From assembly GCA_905221615.1 (NCBI GenBank), contig CAJNDT010006188.1:82501-146500 (forward strand): DNA of 64,000 nt. The letters run 5' to 3'. The notes under the pieces were generated by a model that was not told where the DNA came from, searched no databases, and saw only the letters and a program-made list of their open reading frames with translations. Position numbers and translations under genes: made by a program. Of the stretch, positions 1-11,829 are shown in pieces (within the stretch, counting starts at the first letter, position 1; each line of letters begins with the position of its first letter). This DNA comes from Symbiodinium sp. CCMP2592 (Eukaryota > Sar > Dinophyceae > Suessiales > Symbiodiniaceae).

Positions 1-1507
1 CGGAGGCGTCAAACCTGCAGCAACAACTCGGCTATTTGCAGACCCAGGACGCAGTCCTGCAGCGGGCTGTGCGGGTGGGTCGCGTGGCTGCTTTTTACGA
101 GGCGGTTGAGGCAGTCTGCACAGAAGAGAAGCGCTTCCGCTTGATTCTGTGCTTCTATCCGATGCTTCTTCTGCTCCGACTGTTTAAATCCTTCGCGGCA
201 CAGCCGCGCCTCGCCGTCGTCACAGACACCATAAAGTTGGCATCTCAAGACCTTCTGCATTTTGGCACCCCGGCTTGCATGATGTGTGCAGGATCCACAG
301 CCGCACCACGGACGGCAGCATGGGTGAATGCAGGGATCGCATGGAAGAAATCTACGCGCCGCGTTCATTGTCGACGCGGGATAAAGGAAGATCATAGCAA
401 CGATATTCCTAATATTTGGGAATTTGGGTTTCCTTTTTGTGAAGTTTGGTGCTTGCCGGAGCTTCTCTGTGAATCAGTGAATGGAGAGTAGGCCCGCAGC
501 AGTCCTCAAACATAGATCCAGGAGTGCCAAGTTCTGACGTAGTTGAGACCTGCCGAGCCCATACCCTAGGTTCTAAAGCAAATTCCTGTGTTTTTGAAAT
601 ATCTTGGCGGCTGCTTCATCTTGCCTAGCTGTCTCGAGTCTCAGGCATCGTGTCAGTCGCGGTGCTTGCGTGCCTTTGCTTGAACGCCGTCCTCCTTTTC
701 GGACGAGACGAGGAGGCCTTTGGGAACTTGTTTCGGTCCTTGCACAGTGCTTTCCGAATGATGTTCGGGGACTGGGATTGGATGCCAATGGAACGAGTCA
801 GTCGAACTGGCGCCTACCTTTGGTTTACCATGTTCATGGTTCTTGTGGTTATCATCCTTCTTAATATGCTGTTGGCCATCATTCTCGACAACTATATGGA
901 CGTCAAGCGAGTCTCGGCGAGCGCCGACTCTCTGGGAGCTCAAATGACGGAGATGTATCGGAGACGAAAAATGCTAAAACGCAAAGAACGTGTGCGTCTC
1001 AACGATATCTGGGATAGTTTTGTGGCAGAGGCCAGTGGCCGCCCAAAGATCGCACTCGCAACCGACCGGCAGATCACAGCTGATAAACTGCAGCAGATCG
1101 TTCCGGGCATTCCTCACTCTCAAGCATCCCGCACTTTACAAAACTCCTGGTTGGCTCATCTGAAAGCAACCACAGCGCCGTTCGAGTTGAAGCATTCTTC
1201 TCGTCACCTGGCGGCTTTCGAGATGGAGACACGGAAAGTGCGAAACGGCTTGTTCTTCCTCTTTGATCGCCTGGACTTCTACGACACGCGGTACGACAGC
1301 GAGGGTGCAGAGAAGGACCGAGAAAAGGCAGATGGATCGGCATCACAACCGAACAGCTCGATCCTTACTAGTGATCTGATGATGCCAGCACCACAGCTGT
1401 TTGAGATTTGTTCGTTGAGGTCAAGATTTTCAGAAGCTCTCCGAGTTCAGTTTTCGTGTCAATGGGTCGGTTTCGGGTTGGCTTCATTAGTCACATGTTT
1501 GGGGTAG
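1..1507 (+). CDS. Polycystin-2-like (PKD2/TRPP) cation channel, 3' part; two exons 1-264 and 645-1507
   Basis: Polycystin-2 proteins are six-helix membrane channels for calcium and other cations, often ciliary. Exon 1 (frame from base 3) carries the S4-S5 region, with LLLLRLFKSFAAQPRL and then DTIKLASQDLLHFG. Exon 2 continues with a hydrophobic S5, the pore helix and filter SAFRMMFGDWDW, and S6 ending LLNMLLAIILDNYMD, followed by a basic cytosolic tail. The GDWDW stretch matches the TRPP filter position. Joining base 264 to 645 gives uninterrupted HFGIVSVAVL; the intron is GC-AG, and both intron start and exon 2 start read GCA. About 374 residues are in the window; the extracellular domain and S1-S3 lie off the left edge. 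The tail beyond about 1370 loses family resemblance, so the stop at 1505-1507 may be intronic. Confident in family, less in the 3' end. Confidence 0.8.
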
Positions 1508-1769
1508 CCTCTTGTATTCCTGTGACTTCTCGCAAAGCATGACAAAACATCAAGAATTTAAATAGCATTGCAATCAACGCCACGATTGTTCGCAAAATCC
1601 AAACGACTCGAGAGCATAGGAGTTCTGACAGTTGAAGTTGTGCAGAGACGAAGTTGAAACAGAGGAAGGAGTTCTGACAGTTGTAATTGGATTCAAACAG
1701 GAGAAGAGAAGTTCAAACAATTGAAATCAATTCAAATGAGAAGAGGTCGCAACATCCAACAGGTCCACT

Positions 1770-2035
1770 CCAACTTTTCAGACATACGCCTACTCCAGTG
1801 TGAAAGTCTTCACTTCTGAGACCCAACTAGCAGACTCTACTGAGAGGATCATCACTTAGGAGACCCAACAAGCCTGCGTCAGTGTGAGAGTCATTAGTTT
1901 TGAGACACAACCAACCGATTCCACGGGCGAGTCATGACCTTGAAGACACGACAGACCCACTTCAGTGCCGTCCAGCATGACAGTTATGACTTTTGAGACA
2001 CTTTAAACCTACTCCACTCACTGAGGGGAGGACAG
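1770..2035. repeat. Degenerate 42-bp tandem repeat
   Basis: Related blocks opening TTCTGAGACCC, TTAGGAGACCC, TTTTGAGACAC and TTGAAGACACG start near 1814, 1856, 1898 and 1940, exactly 42 bp apart. A fifth relative begins at 1991. Copies are diverged and show no conserved reading frame. Bases 1508-1769 upstream hold no gene, only shorter repeats such as GAGTTCTGACAGTTG twice (about 1619 and 1669). Confidence 0.65.
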
Positions 2036-2040
2036 GTAGG

Positions 2041-5000
2041 GGAGGACGGCATCTTGAGATGGCAGCGCTACAAGGAATGCATGTGCGTAGTTGTAGAAGC
2101 AGTTCCTGGGAGCGAGCGAATGAGTCTGTGTGTTTCCGCCTCGGCTGTTTAAGCCTTGATCGCCGTGCAGGATCTAGTGCATTCCGTTTTTTAGTGTCAC
2201 GGGAGCCTGAGTTTTTCCACTACACCGCCGTTGAATCCGCCGCCTTTTTCTCTTCTTCTCGACCTACCTCCTCCTGGCGCCAGTGCTACAACATTGCCGC
2301 GGAAACTCCGGCCAGGACCTGACCACCTTTTGCTCCGAGGCCTGCGTCCGCGACGCTTGCTTCTGCGGCGCCTTCTGAAATCAGGCGGAGCTCAGGAACT
2401 TTTCTTTCCTCTGGGCTGCTGCGGGACAGTGGACGCCCTCCCTTCGGCATCTACTACCCGTGGCTGTCCGGGGCATTCCGACTTTATGGCCACTAGCTAT
2501 TCCTTGACTGACTTGACCGTGCCGGCATCTTGGGCCAGGACCGTATGGGGATTGCTTGCCCGGGCTGCCCGGACCGATCCGGGTTTCTTTGGTTCTCTAC
2601 CCTGGCAGGCTATCCTTTCGGCAGAACCAGCTGCCCCGACCTTTGCGCTGCTGACTAAGCCACCCTTCTTCTGTGGAACGGCAACCTGCCAGGAGGGGAG
2701 TTCAAGCAGCGTGTTAAAGGTCATGTTTGCAGGGACACAGGGCATGAGACCATCGCACCAAGTCGGGTCAGGCCTGGTGCGACCGAAGCTGGGAGGCAAA
2801 GCAGGAGCGTCGGGTGCAGCTTGTTGAAAGTTTCTCTGTGGAGGCGGCCAGGGATGATGAATACCGGCCGGTGCACGAGACCAACGTAAGCTCCACTTAC
2901 TTGCGGCCGGGAGTGTAGTTGCCGAGGCTCTGAAATCGAGCCCATCCAATCAAGATTGGTTGGAGGACTTGATATCGCATGCAACCGAACTGTTCGTAGC
3001 CTTCGGCGGCTGGACGGTTACCTTAAAGTGCTGCGATCCTCTCACGTTTGCGAGGCCGTGAAGGACTTCGTGGCCACAGAGATCGAAAAGGAGACGGGTC
3101 GGAAACGACGGAGCGAAGGCCAGCTACTCCAGGTATCGGTTGCCGATGGTTGTTGGAAGTACCTGCAGTCTTTTGAAGGTCGAATCCTTCGGCCTACTTT
3201 TGAGCAGAGATTCCGTTTTGTATTCGGCGTGCTTTGCAAGCTGAGCACTCGGAGGTGAAGCGCATCGTACTGCGTACTGCTGCAGCTGACTGCAGGCCAC
3301 TTCTTCTGCGAGGTCTTCCCGAAGAGTACTCGAGCTTGGCGACGTGCAGGTGAGGCCTGCGTCCTTGGTGCCGCAGGTGGAGCAGCAGCCCTAGCCTGGC
3401 ACTCGGCACTAGCCGGTGTGTTTTCGTAAGAGCAACCAGTGCCAGCGCCAGTAGCGTCTCAGAGACCTTAGGGGGGGCATCTACGAGAGAACCTGGATCG
3501 CGTTGCACTTGCTGAAAGTGATGTGGAGGCCCTGGAACGAACGCTGAGCTGGAGGTCCTTCGTGCAAGAGGACAGCCGGACACAACGAGCCGTGTGCCGT
3601 TCGATGCCTTGACCTTCGAAAAGGCTGACAGACCACGACAGCCTACGAAAACTTCGCAAGGATGCCGTTTCCCGGCCTCATGAACGCTTGCAACACTTGC
3701 TGTTCTCCCCAGCAAGCAGCTTCAAGAAGGCGCATTGGAAGTGCCGGTCAAGGGCATTTTGCCCATTGGCCGACGGCTGTCCCGGATCCGGAACGTCCGA
3801 CACTCCGAGGGAGTGGTTCCTTCGGCTTCTGTTCGCAAAAGCTTGACCAAAGAGAACTGGAAGGCATTGACGGCGGATGTTGCGACCATCTTTCGTTGGT
3901 TTGTTGGAGCGGCTCGCTTCACCGAGCGGGACTCCTCACCGACTGGAGGAAGCGTGTCTCGCAAAACCTGGAGACCGGTGAGATTTTCTATCTCTATGAA
4001 GGAGTACCGCCAGAACTTGCAGCCAATCCGCAGTGCAGCCTCAGCCAGATCCGTAAAGGCACTTTGGCACAATGTCACGTAGACGTAGACCTGAGATCTC
4101 CAACTTTCTGTGCTCCAGGCGGATGGAGGGATTGTGCAGACGGCGCTGCGGGCAAACACTTTGGTGAAGCTCTTACTTCACCCTTCGCCCTGAACTTGAA
4201 GCCCCTTGACTTGACGAGGCGGGGGGTCTCATCATCACCGATACGTCTCTCGGCAACGTCACCAAGAATGGGGCTGTGGGCGACCAAGCCGCTCGGGAGT
4301 ATCCGTGTACTGTGTGCTCCTCGCAGAACGTTCCCTGCTCATTTACCACCGTGTTAGGCTACAGCAGTCATGGGCTGCAGAGTACCGCTCGACACTTGCG
4401 GCAGAGCTGCTGGTCATGGAAGAAGGCCCAGATGCGGGCCAATGAGCGTGCTGGATATGACCCTGTTGGTGGCTGTTACCGATGCCAAAGATGCCTGCGA
4501 TAAGGGCTCCTCGAACACCCCGTCCTACACATCTCATGCAGCGTCGGCTTGACGTGGACTGCGACCGAGGACTTGTTCGTGGACTGTGGCGCGAATAGAT
4601 CTGGAATCTGGACATCCCCCGCAGGCGAGGAGACCTTGACCAAGGGTGAGGGGAGCTTTCGCCACGACCCGGAGTTTGTGAGGCAGACGGTCTCCTTGCG
4701 CCGGACCGGAAGTGGTGAGTGGTTTTGAAGTGAAGAACGACGACCCAGTCCTCGGTTTCTTGCAGGCACTTGCCACCCAGAAGGGATGGCAGAGATGGTG
4801 TGCCCGTCCACGTGTCCCATGCTGCGAAGAGTTGCTGTGATTGCCGGAACCGCGCTCGATCCTCGAGACTTCGTCTTGTGGGTTATTCCATGGCATGTGT
4901 GGCAAGGGCCCGTGGAGGATCTCAGAGGGAGACCAGCCGTAAGGCTGTTCTTTTATCCATGCCTTGACCCAAGGCTTAATTTTGGGCAGGAAAGGCGACG

Positions 5001-5950
5001 CCATTTGGCTGTGAGGGATCTGCTTGTTATGCTTGCGAGCACAAACCATGCAACAAGCGCATGCAGCGAACACACTGGTGTAGTGGGTGGTGAGTGAGTG
5101 AGTGAGTGAGTGAGTGTACTGTGTGTGTCTGCGTGCGCAGCCGCCGGTCGCAGGTTTTGTGCTGCGCACAAATTTCCCACCCCCCACCCCTTCTTTCAAT
5201 CCCGCGGTGTTGCGCTTGGAGTGGGCAGTGCTTTGGTGAGTGCCCTTGGCATGGGCCGAGCACGGCCGCGGAGATATGAGCGGCAACATATGCACAGAAA
5301 CTGCCGAGTGTGACCCAGGGTTTGTTTGGCCGCATAGCTACCATAAGTAAATCTGCTTGCGAAGTGGTCCCGAAGCACTCACCCCTAGCCAGCAGAACAT
5401 CTCGCACACTCGAATCATTGGTAACATTCCAGCAATGTCTGCAACAATTATGTTGAAGGAAGGTGAAGATCAGTTGTGAAGCTGTCTTCCGTGCTGCACA
5501 GCCCTGACCACCTTGCATGTAGTGAAACGGTTTAAACTCAAAGTCCAGTTCGAGAACATCTCTATCAACCAAGTTTTGGTATTTTTCGAATCCGTTCGAG
5601 CATGAAGCCTATCCTCCAACCAGACACAAGGTGCTGGACCATTTCTGATCTGCCATGCTTTTCGTGCAGGTTCTGTGACGTATCGGTGACCTTACTTCCG
5701 ACATGGGAGGTCTCCGACTTGAGATGACCCAGGCGGACGGCAAGCTTTCTTTGCTTTCTGTGAAGGAAGGCCACAGTGGAATTCGAGGCATACATGATCT
5801 GGTGTTGCCTCGGCTAGGATGCTCGAGTTCCTTCTCAGCTGCACTGAACGAGGCTCCCGGCACGACCTTCCTCAGGTAACTCCCGCAGCCACTGCCGAGC
5901 CTCATGGCACCCACAACGTGCAGTTCCACTGCTAGGATCCAGATGCGGAG
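2041..5950. other. No confident gene; broken + strand coding remnants
   Basis: Several open stretches on the + strand (about 2330-2830, 2956-3258, 3540-3830, 3735-4080) look compositionally like coding sequence but are interrupted by stops and change frame repeatedly. This fits a decayed mobile element or pseudogene. I recognise no domain. A (GAGT)n microsatellite lies at 5091-5118. Nothing else is supported between 4100 and 5950. Confidence 0.35.
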
Positions 5951-5956
5951 GCTCCT

Positions 5957-6356
5957 CCAGGTGACCTTGGTGTAACTGCAGCAGAACCTCCTCGAAAGCT
6001 GTCCATCCCGGTTTGCGACTTCAGGAAGTCAACCCAAATATCAGCAGCGACCTGATCATCCAACATATCAGCGCCGACAGAGATCAGGTGAAAAGCCTGG
6101 CGTCTGGGTTGATCTCATCACGAATCCAGTCGAACATCTTCATATTGGGTGCAAATCTCGCACATTCCATGTGAGCTTTCAGAGCACGATTGACACTCCG
6201 CTGCAACGCAGGGTAAGCCGCTGTGCCTCGACTCTTGCACATTCTCTCGATGTCCACGTGCAGTTTAGCAGACAGCTTCAACCGATGTTTCTTTCCCCCA
6301 TCTAGTTTCATGGAGAAGCGACCGTAGGGGGAGTTTGACTGAAACAGTACACCCAA
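5957..6356 (-). pseudogene. Frameshifted minus-strand coding remnant, function unknown
   Basis: On the minus strand, starting at 6356, a frame encodes a basic segment containing LHVDIERMCKSRG, then MKMFDWIRDEINPDA. Near 6090 it meets a stop, but the adjacent frame continues smoothly as HLISVGADMLDDQVAADIW and VDFLKSQTGMDSF to about 5957. The two halves read as one protein split by a 1-nt indel. It is the only minus-strand coding signal I find credible. No family is recognised; it may be a retroelement or gene fragment. Confidence 0.3.
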
Positions 6357-7540
6357 GAGGAGAGCACTAAGAACAGCAGCGCCCAGAAACTCACGAGTGT
6401 CGTTAGTAGCCGGCTGACAAGCAGCAAGAAAAGTTGCCGTCTAAGTTGCGCTGGCCCATCATCAAAAAGATCACAAAGCATAAGTCAAGGCACAACAGCG
6501 TAAGTCTGAGTGCCTGAGTGCGCCAGGTTTTACACCCCCAACCGCAGGCCCGGGCTGCGCCTGCACTCCGAAGATTGCCCTGAGCAGCCAACCGTCTGCA
6601 GCTTTTCTGTGACGCGGTGCGCATGACGGCCGACCAATTCCACATCCTCTTGCCAAGGCCTGCTAAAGGCATTCGGCAACTTTTTCGGTGTCCCTGGCCC
6701 CACTCCGACCAAGCCTCGCGCAAACCCGCCCTAGCTGTGAACCCAACGGCAGCCATTCCGCTGTTGAGAATGTTCAGTAGGATTGTTTTCTTCGGGGCCA
6801 TAGCCGCTACGCAGCCATGCATGTGGCACCGCCGGTTTTCTTTCCAAAAGGTGGCTCAAGCAATGCACACGGCAATAAGAGGTTTTCTAGGTTTTGGCAC
6901 GCACATCCTCCCGGAAAGCCGGGTCGCTCTAGCAGACTCTAGCAGTTACAAACGGATTTGTCCTGTATTGCTGTTTCCGTTGCGGTTATTTTCACGCACT
7001 ACATGTATATCAGCCCTTTGCCAATGACTCATGACCTTTTTTTGCACTCGCGCTCGACAGAGTGAGGCGAGGTTCAAACAAGGCTCTCAGCTTTCGGGCT
7101 CTGCAGCCATTGCTTTGCCTCCTGCATACATTGACTGGGTCAATGCAGGAAGTGAAATGTGGTTTTCGCTTGAATAAGGTGTCTTGGAATTTGGGTAAAA
7201 CACCCAGCGCCTAAGACGGACCTAAAGTATCCTAAAGTTGCCTGCCCGAACAGACAAGTTCGTGCTGCAGAGCAGAACGACTTTTCTTTAGTTTCGCCAA
7301 AATTGAAGCTCGGTAGTTCTGGATTGGCAAACGAAAACAAGTATTTGTGGAAGGGGGTAGGCCTGAATAGGCATCGTTCCCACTACTGTTTTGCAAACGG
7401 CATGCCTTTTCCCGACCCGACCTCTCCAATCCTTGGCACTAAGTTTTGCGCCTCCCTGGTTGGCCTCAATCTCTCGGCGGCAACGTCACCCACTGAAGCT
7501 GTGCCTGTCCCCGTCTTGGAGCCGCCCATTGAGCCGTTTC
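6357..7540. other. No gene recognised
   Basis: Open frames here are short and overlap in opposite orientations without domain signatures. Bases 7180-7200 could encode a WNLG-like scrap of the endonuclease region of the downstream retroelement, but this is too weak to call. Confidence 0.3.
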
Positions 7541-7544
7541 GTGC

Positions 7545-9700
7545 GTGCTTGACTGGATTGTTAAACCTTGCCGTTCTATGCGATTTTCTACCCCCGGCTT
7601 GGTGCATTGTGGCATCGTTCCTTTGCTCAAACCTGGCAAATCAAAGAACCGCAGTGAGTCACACAGACCAATATCCTTGATCCCGCTGGCCCTCAAGCTC
7701 CTGGATCGCATCAGGTTCCGTCGGGTATGGCCCGCTAATCGCTCACAAGCACTTCCTTGGCAGCTAGCGGAAGTAAGTGCCCTGATTTGGCTATTGCGTA
7801 CATGGTTGACATGTTGAGGTTAAGGGCTAAGCGTCTCATCGACTGTGTGGTGGTTCTCTTGGATGGCCCATCTGCCTACTGCAGGCCCCCTCCTCTTGCT
7901 CTAGTTTCTTGCTTACGCAAGCTACAGCAGCTGAGAGGTGATGACGTTCGCATCATACACCCGGTGCTTGGCAGTATCTGCTCAAAACCTGTTGTCTTGG
8001 GGCGCGTTCGTGCTGCACATCAACATGATGTAGGCCTCCCTCAAGGAGGGGCTTTGTCCACTGCCTTGTTCGCTGCCTTGACGCTGCTACTCTATGATGG
8101 GCTTTGCGAGGCTGATTGTGCGTGTCATGGCAAGGTGGATGACAGTATTGAATATTGTTCCTATGGCGGCATGTGGGTTTGTGGATGACATGGCCATCTT
8201 CACAAGTAACCTGCCTGCTGCTCAGCGAGCTTTACACAGCTTGTGATTGGGCGAATCGTATCCGCATGATCTTCAACCTTGGATCTGACAAGTCGGCATT
8301 GCTCTAGTTTCTTGCTTACGCAAGCTACAGCAGCTGAGAGGTGATGACGTTCGCATCATACACCCGGTGCTTGGCAGTATCTGCTCAAAACCTGTTGTCT
8401 TGGGGCGCGTTCGTGCTGCACATCAACATGATGTAGGCCTCCCTCAAGGAGGGGCTTTGTCCACTGCCTTGTTCGCTGCCTTGACGCTGCTACTCTATGA
8501 TGGGCTTTGCGATACTGATTGTGCGTGTCATGGCAAGGTGGATGACAGTATTGAATATTGTTCCTATGGCGGCATGTGGGTTTGTGGATGACATGGCCAT
8601 CTTCACAAGTAACCTGCCTGCTGCTCAGCGAGCTTTACACAGCTTGTGATTGGGCGAATCGTATCCGCATGATCTTCAACCTTGGATCTGACAAGTCGGC
8701 ATTGCTGGATTTGCAACCCCCCGCAACCATCTTTCAAGTGACCTTCTCGTATGGCAAACCCTTGCCCGGCACCTCTTCATACAGATACTGGGTGCTCTCT
8801 TCACGGCTACCGGCTCTGTGGCAGCAGCCCTGAAAGACATAGGTGACAAGATCCATCGCAAGAATGGCATCTTACTGGGATGGGGAGGGGTGAATCAGGT
8901 TCCTCTAGCTCATCTTGTTCGCCTTTGGCTTCTCTATGTGGAGCCCATCGTGTGGTGGCTGGTTGCAGCTGTGCTGCTTACCGCTATCTAGGAGTGGTGG
9001 TTGGACTTGCTTCAGCACAAAGCGGGCCGTCAGCTGCATGGCCATTGCAAGCGCTCACCTCGTGACTCATCACTTGCTTGTTTTGGATGGGTACCTTGGC
9101 CGAGCCGCCTTGGGCTGTGAGGACGCATGATGTACGACGATGGCAACCTCATTCAGCAAATCTTTGCGTTGGCGCGCACGGTGGAGGGCACGCGGGCTCA
9201 TCAGGTCAGCATCGACATCCAGAATGTTTTTGCACTTAATCAACCACCGGGCCCCACCACATTCTGGGCGACCTCAAGCGATATCGTCAAACATGCATTG
9301 AGCTAGGCTGGCGGGAAGTGGCGGATGGCTGCACTGGCCATTCTCGCCTGACACACTTTCCGCTGCAGCTTGCTGAGCGATCTGACTCCAAGAAAGGCAT
9401 GTCCGATCTGTTCTCATGTATGAGTTAGCCTCTGGATTGCTCCATCGTTGTTCTTCGTTTATTCTGTGGTGGACAGCGGCTACGGGCATGTGACAATTGT
9501 GACAACTCGCCAACATTAGGCATGACTTGCTGCACATCCCACCCGTTGCATCTTGCCGCTCACTCGTTCACTCACGCGCGCGATGCCACTGTTGTTTATT
9601 CTGCTTAAAGCATGGTAGCGGTTGCCGATACCTTGCGCCACTTCCTGTGTGATTGCCCCTGTCCACGGTGGCGGACGTGGGATCCACTGACTTGACTGAT
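7545..9700 (+). pseudogene. Non-LTR retrotransposon reverse transcriptase remnant
   Basis: An ancestral reverse transcriptase is visible in pieces on the + strand. They are GIVPLLKPGKSKNRSESHRP then ISLIPLALKLLD (7600-7710, the fingers motif), LLDGPSAYC (about 7855, first catalytic Asp region), GLPQGGALSTALF (8033-8070, the PQG motif), and GFVDDMAIF (about 8178-8205, equivalent to the YxDD catalytic motif). A Cys/His-type C-terminal scrap DTLRHFLCDCP lies near 9628-9660. Frame changes, stops and the internal duplication show it is not functional. The motif order fits LINE/jockey-type elements rather than LTR retrotransposons. Element ends, target-site duplications and poly(A) tail were not found. 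Confidence 0.75.
7898..8703 (+). repeat. 403-bp tandem duplication inside the reverse transcriptase remnant
   Basis: Bases 7898-8300 are repeated at 8301-8703. The copies differ at only two adjacent bases (GCGAGGCTG near 8107 versus GCGATACTG near 8510). All three boundaries carry TTGCT (7896, 8299, 8702). The unit contains the PQG and VDD motifs; 403 is not a multiple of three, so the duplication shifts the frame. Confidence 0.92.
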
Positions 9701-11130
9701 GTCTTGATTCATGTTGATGTTTGGCTCACGGCAACAGCATCACGGAAGAGAGTGTGATGAGACAGTGAAAACCACTACCAAAGAGCATCACGCTTCAGGC
9801 CGAACGAATAAAATGTGGACGGCTGCACTTCGGGTGTATGGACGGCATTGAACACCAGATGTGCTGATTTCGGGAGTGGGGCCGGGGACACCAGCAAAGC
9901 TGACATTGCAATATCCGACTTTCGGGTTTGGCTGCAGCATTGGAAGCTAAATTCAAGCACTTCTGGGTGTCATAGAACACTGTTGAAATCAGGGCCGTTT
10001 CACAACCCCAACCCCCCTTCCCGAACTGCGCCAAAGCCCCCCCTTCTGCCCCGTGCCGGACCGGCGACCGGCCAGAACCTTCCTTCACCCGCCCAGAACC
10101 CCAATCTGCCACAAACCTTATTTCGGCTGAAGACCCCAAAGCTTTCGCTATTGGAAAAAAAACATCCTATCCACTGCTTTTGTTCGGACGGCTGGTATTG
10201 CAGGAGGAGTTGAAATCAGCCAAAGCTGAATTCAGAACTCCAAAACCGAAGCATTCAACTCGAACTCATCTCCTAGTTCTGAGACCGAACTCGAGCACGA
10301 ATTTGTCGGATGATCCTTACACTTGGATCCACGGATAATGCGCGTGGCGACTCGCAGATCTCTTTGAGCGAAGCTGTGCTGAACTGATAGCGCCGAAACG
10401 CAATCAGCAAACATTACATTTTCCAAATCAAAGCTTGCTTGCCAAACAGGACATTGAGGCAAGTCGTCGGGGTGTAAAGTATGCGTGGCGGGATGTGGCT
10501 TCGCCAATGTTTCCGGCGACGAGAATCGTAAATCTGAGCCATGTGCTTCGAGGGCACCCCCAACCTCTGCCTTGTTTCTTCTTCTGAGATCGTTTTCTAG
10601 TCTTGGTACAGAGATAGGATTTTCGGTATACGCTGTTCCCGTTCCCTAGTTTTTGCATGTGGTGATAGGCCTGTTTTGCCGTGCTCTTTGATGCGCTTTG
10701 CCGGGGCAGCAGAGTTTACGGATCGAAAAGAAGGCGTGACTTCGAAGCGAACTTCCGCGCGCCGTGCACATTTGTGTGTCATGTGAGCCCTCTGATGGCC
10801 TTCCCCTAGCTGCCCTAGCATTGAAGATAAGCTTCTAAACAGCCACCTGCGATTTCGTTAGACTCTCCCAGACCAAGCTTCGACTAGTGACCAGTTTCAT
10901 GCTAATTTCTGTTTGTTCAAGTCTTGGCTCACCGTAGCTAGCGAGATCTAGCGAGATTCTACATATATGTCAGAGAGCACCAAGTGCCGGCAGCGACAAC
11001 AGGATTCCCAGCGCCATGATTGTGCATTCCAAATACTCGTGTGTCCAATCAGTTACAAGCGTACAAGGTCAAGGGAGTTTAAGTTCAGACCTATCGGCAA
11101 CAAAAGCGTCAGGACCTTCCAGGATGCGTT
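9700..11130. other. No gene recognised
   Basis: Short overlapping frames in both orientations, a C-rich stretch at 10008-10060, and no motifs I can identify. Confidence 0.3.
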
Positions 11131-11267
11131 TGTGTGCTTGTCTCGCGATGTTATCGACTCACACCGTCAGCCGTCACAGACATTGAGCATGAAGCGCGTT
11201 TTGTGATGTTTGCCTGTGGCGTCGAGCGCCGGTGCAAACGAGCGCCCATGAGTATGAATGTACTAAT

Positions 11268-11652
11268 ACTAGATTCGGGCCAAGGCCCCAAGCTGCGATC
11301 TGCCGACTCCGGGCGAACCTCCGCTCGCTCGGCTCGCTCAGCTCGCTCTGCGCGTTCTGCCAGGGATTCTCCAGCAGGTCCGGGCCCCTCCGAGATGGAG
11401 CAGGAGATCCACATGCAGATGCAGCGTCTGAGTGTTGAAGCCGCAGAGAAGTTAGCCACGGTCTTGAGCAGTGTCGACAAGACCCAGGGCCGGATTGAAG
11501 AGAAGCAAGCGGTGATCCAGGGAAGCTTGCGCGACATGCTCCAGGTCCTCCTGCAGCTGCAGTCCCTGGCCAGCCAAATCTCTAGACGTTTAGAAGGCTT
11601 TGGCCATCAAAAGAAGTCTTTTCTCGGTCTCTTTACCTTGCCAGAGCGGTGA
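11268..11652 (+). CDS. C-terminal exon of an unidentified coiled-coil protein
   Basis: The frame starts with an Arg/Ser/Ala-rich stretch in which Ser-Ala-Arg recurs about five times (11326-11366). It continues as an amphipathic helix beginning EMEQEIHMQMQRLSVEAAEK and running through QGSLRDMLQVLLQLQSLASQ, and ends ISRRLEG then LFTLPER and a TGA at 11650-11652. Heptad-like spacing of Leu/Val suggests a coiled coil used for oligomerisation. The exon start is uncertain; an acceptor AG at about 11267 or 11363 would serve. The frame stays open upstream to 11134, but that part is not protein-like. It could be the tail of a channel or scaffold protein; no catalytic motif is visible. Confidence 0.5.
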
Positions 11653-11829
11653 TGGAGCCGCCTCGGCTTGTACATAGGTCCCTGCAAAGGAGCTCTTGCG
11701 GAGATGCCACCTCAAGGAGCCTAATACAGGCACTTCTTGGCATCCTTGCCAGCCATCTGGGGAAAACGGCAGCTCATGCACCGGTGATGCAAGACACCTT
11801 ACTTGCATGACAGCCTTTGCACTCTGAGG

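Noticed and set aside
9..395. 128-codon minus-strand frame
   Set aside because: Lies antisense to the polycystin S4-S5 exon, whose + frame matches a known family.
2231..2827. 198-codon + strand frame starting PPPFSLLLDLPPPG
   Set aside because: Low-complexity Leu/Arg/Pro content; neighbouring frames are equally open and change repeatedly.
6835..6862. TGGCTCAAG resembling the 3' end of the dinoflagellate spliced leader
   Set aside because: Only nine bases match and the preceding CCAAAAGG differs from the leader; chance is likely.
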